Source: Bradyrhizobium sp. CCBAU 051011 | GTDB taxonomy: Bacteria; Pseudomonadota; Alphaproteobacteria; Rhizobiales; Xanthobacteraceae | Direction of reading: 5' to 3' | Length of the DNA: 64,000 nucleotides | NCBI RefSeq assembly: GCF_009930815.1 | Contig: NZ_CP022222.1 | Coordinates: 6,428,501-6,492,500 of the forward strand | Part shown: in pieces, positions 63,513 through 64,000 of the stretch | Layout of the letters: each line of letters begins with the position of its first letter | Position numbering within the stretch: the first letter of the stretch is position 1 | Notes under the pieces: generated by a model | What the model was told of the DNA's origin: nothing | What the model saw: the letters and a program-made list of their open reading frames with translations, nothing else | The model's database searches: none | Translations under genes and position numbers: made by a program

Positions 63513-64000
63513 TTAGACCCGCTCGATCGCAGCAGGCATCCTGGCGACCGACATCAGCGACCGCGCCACCTGATTGAGAAGCTGGTCGGCGTTTTCTTCT
63601 TCCGCCAGCGATTTCGACAGCAAGGCGACGATGGCGCTGTGGCGTAATTGCTGGGCCAGATTCTTCGCCGTCGTATATCCCGACATCTCGTAATGCTCGA
63701 CGCGTTGCGCGGCGCCGATCAATGCGAGATCGGCGGCGGCATCTTCCTTCTCTTCGCCTTCGGCCATGATCTCCCGGCCTTCCTCGACCAAACCCATCAT
63801 GCCCTTGCAGGGCTTGGCGCGGGCGGTCTTGCCGAGCAGCTCGAAGCACTCGTTGATGCGCTCGATCTGATTTTCCGTCTCGACCAGATGCTGCTCGAAC
63901 AGTTCGCGCAGTTGATCGAACCGTGCCGCCTCTGCCATCTTGGGCAATGCCTTGGTGAGCTGTTTTTCCGCATGCAGGATGTCGCGCAATTCGTCGATGA
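63513..64000 (-). CDS. Ferritin-like YciE/DUF892 protein (cut by window edge)
   Basis: At least 162 residues visible; the N-terminus runs off the right edge. The frame is open to the last base, with IDELRDILHAEKQL, the typical region about 8-10 residues after the family start. Four-helix-bundle metal motifs include HAEKQL, FEQHLVETENQIERI, and HYEMSGY...EEENADQLL. Stress-induced, probably di-iron or di-manganese binding. The stop is 29 bases from the end of the convergent molybdo-enzyme gene. Confidence 0.88.
   Translation of the reverse strand, partial: IDELRDILHAEKQLTKALPKMAEAARFDQLRELFEQHLVETENQIERINECFELLGKTARAKPCKGMMGLVEEGREIMAEGEEKEDAAADLALIGAAQRVEHYEMSGYTTAKNLAQQLRHSAIVALLSKSLAEEENADQLLNQVARSLMSVARMPAAIERV

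Overview
The window is high-GC DNA from an alphaproteobacterium. The best fit is Bradyrhizobium or a close relative (Nitrobacteraceae, Hyphomicrobiales). The reasons are the chromosomal gene order (cvpA-purF, rpsF-rpsR-DUF2232-rplI, fabD-fabG-acpP-fabF-mltG-yicC-gmk, and lptF-lptG-lptD-surA-pdxA-ksgA beside pepA-holC), the many small secreted proteins typical of this family, and intergenic repeats of the type ccgtcatgcccggcc. This is inferred from gene content; no search was run. No rRNA, tRNA, CRISPR array, transposase or phage gene was recognised.

Layout. 0-16.9 kb: purF (cut by the left edge), cvpA, radA, two class III nucleotidyl cyclases, an SPFH protein, a TauE/SafE permease, a frameshifted GFA-family gene, a cupin, a fused membrane/spermidine-synthase-like protein, xthA, alr, dnaB and a CFA-type methyltransferase. 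17-24.6 kb: a heme-c protein with a long low-complexity tail, two TetR-led operons (thioesterase; desaturase) and the ribosomal operon rpsF-rpsR-DUF2232-rplI. 24.7-31.4 kb: the fatty acid synthesis cluster, then mltG, yicC and gmk. 31.4-35.2 kb: a minus-strand block of exported proteins (a membrane protein with a VPQER repeat, two tandem paralogous secreted proteins and a caspase-like protease). 35.2-40.8 kb: an accessory, repeat-rich island holding a RelA/SpoT-type gene broken by an in-frame TGA, a PHB-depolymerase-like esterase with an Ig-like tail, a PRC-barrel protein and several dispersed palindromic repeats. 40.8-44.5 kb: small metabolic and regulatory genes and an intergenic repeat. 44.5-55.2 kb: ksgA, pdxA, surA-like, lptD, lptG and lptF on the minus strand, then pepA, holC and a lipoprotein on the plus strand. 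55.2-64 kb: an ABC-F ATPase, a His-rich secreted protein, ndk, a TerC-family protein, a PEP-CTERM protein, an orphan molybdopterin hydroxylase subunit and a partial YciE-type ferritin-like protein.

How the genes work together. Most of the window is housekeeping: purine synthesis, DNA replication and repair, ribosome assembly, type II fatty acid synthesis, and outer-membrane biogenesis (LptF/LptG extract LPS, LptD inserts it, a SurA-like chaperone assists, KsgA and PdxA share the operon). The most unusual parts are the exported caspase plus paralog block at 31.4-35.2 kb, the two single-lesion broken genes (GFA at 6.9 kb, RelA/SpoT at 36.2 kb), the orphan xanthine-dehydrogenase-type subunit with Gln in place of the usual catalytic Glu, the Cys-motif cyclase, and the repeat family of the 36-41 kb island.
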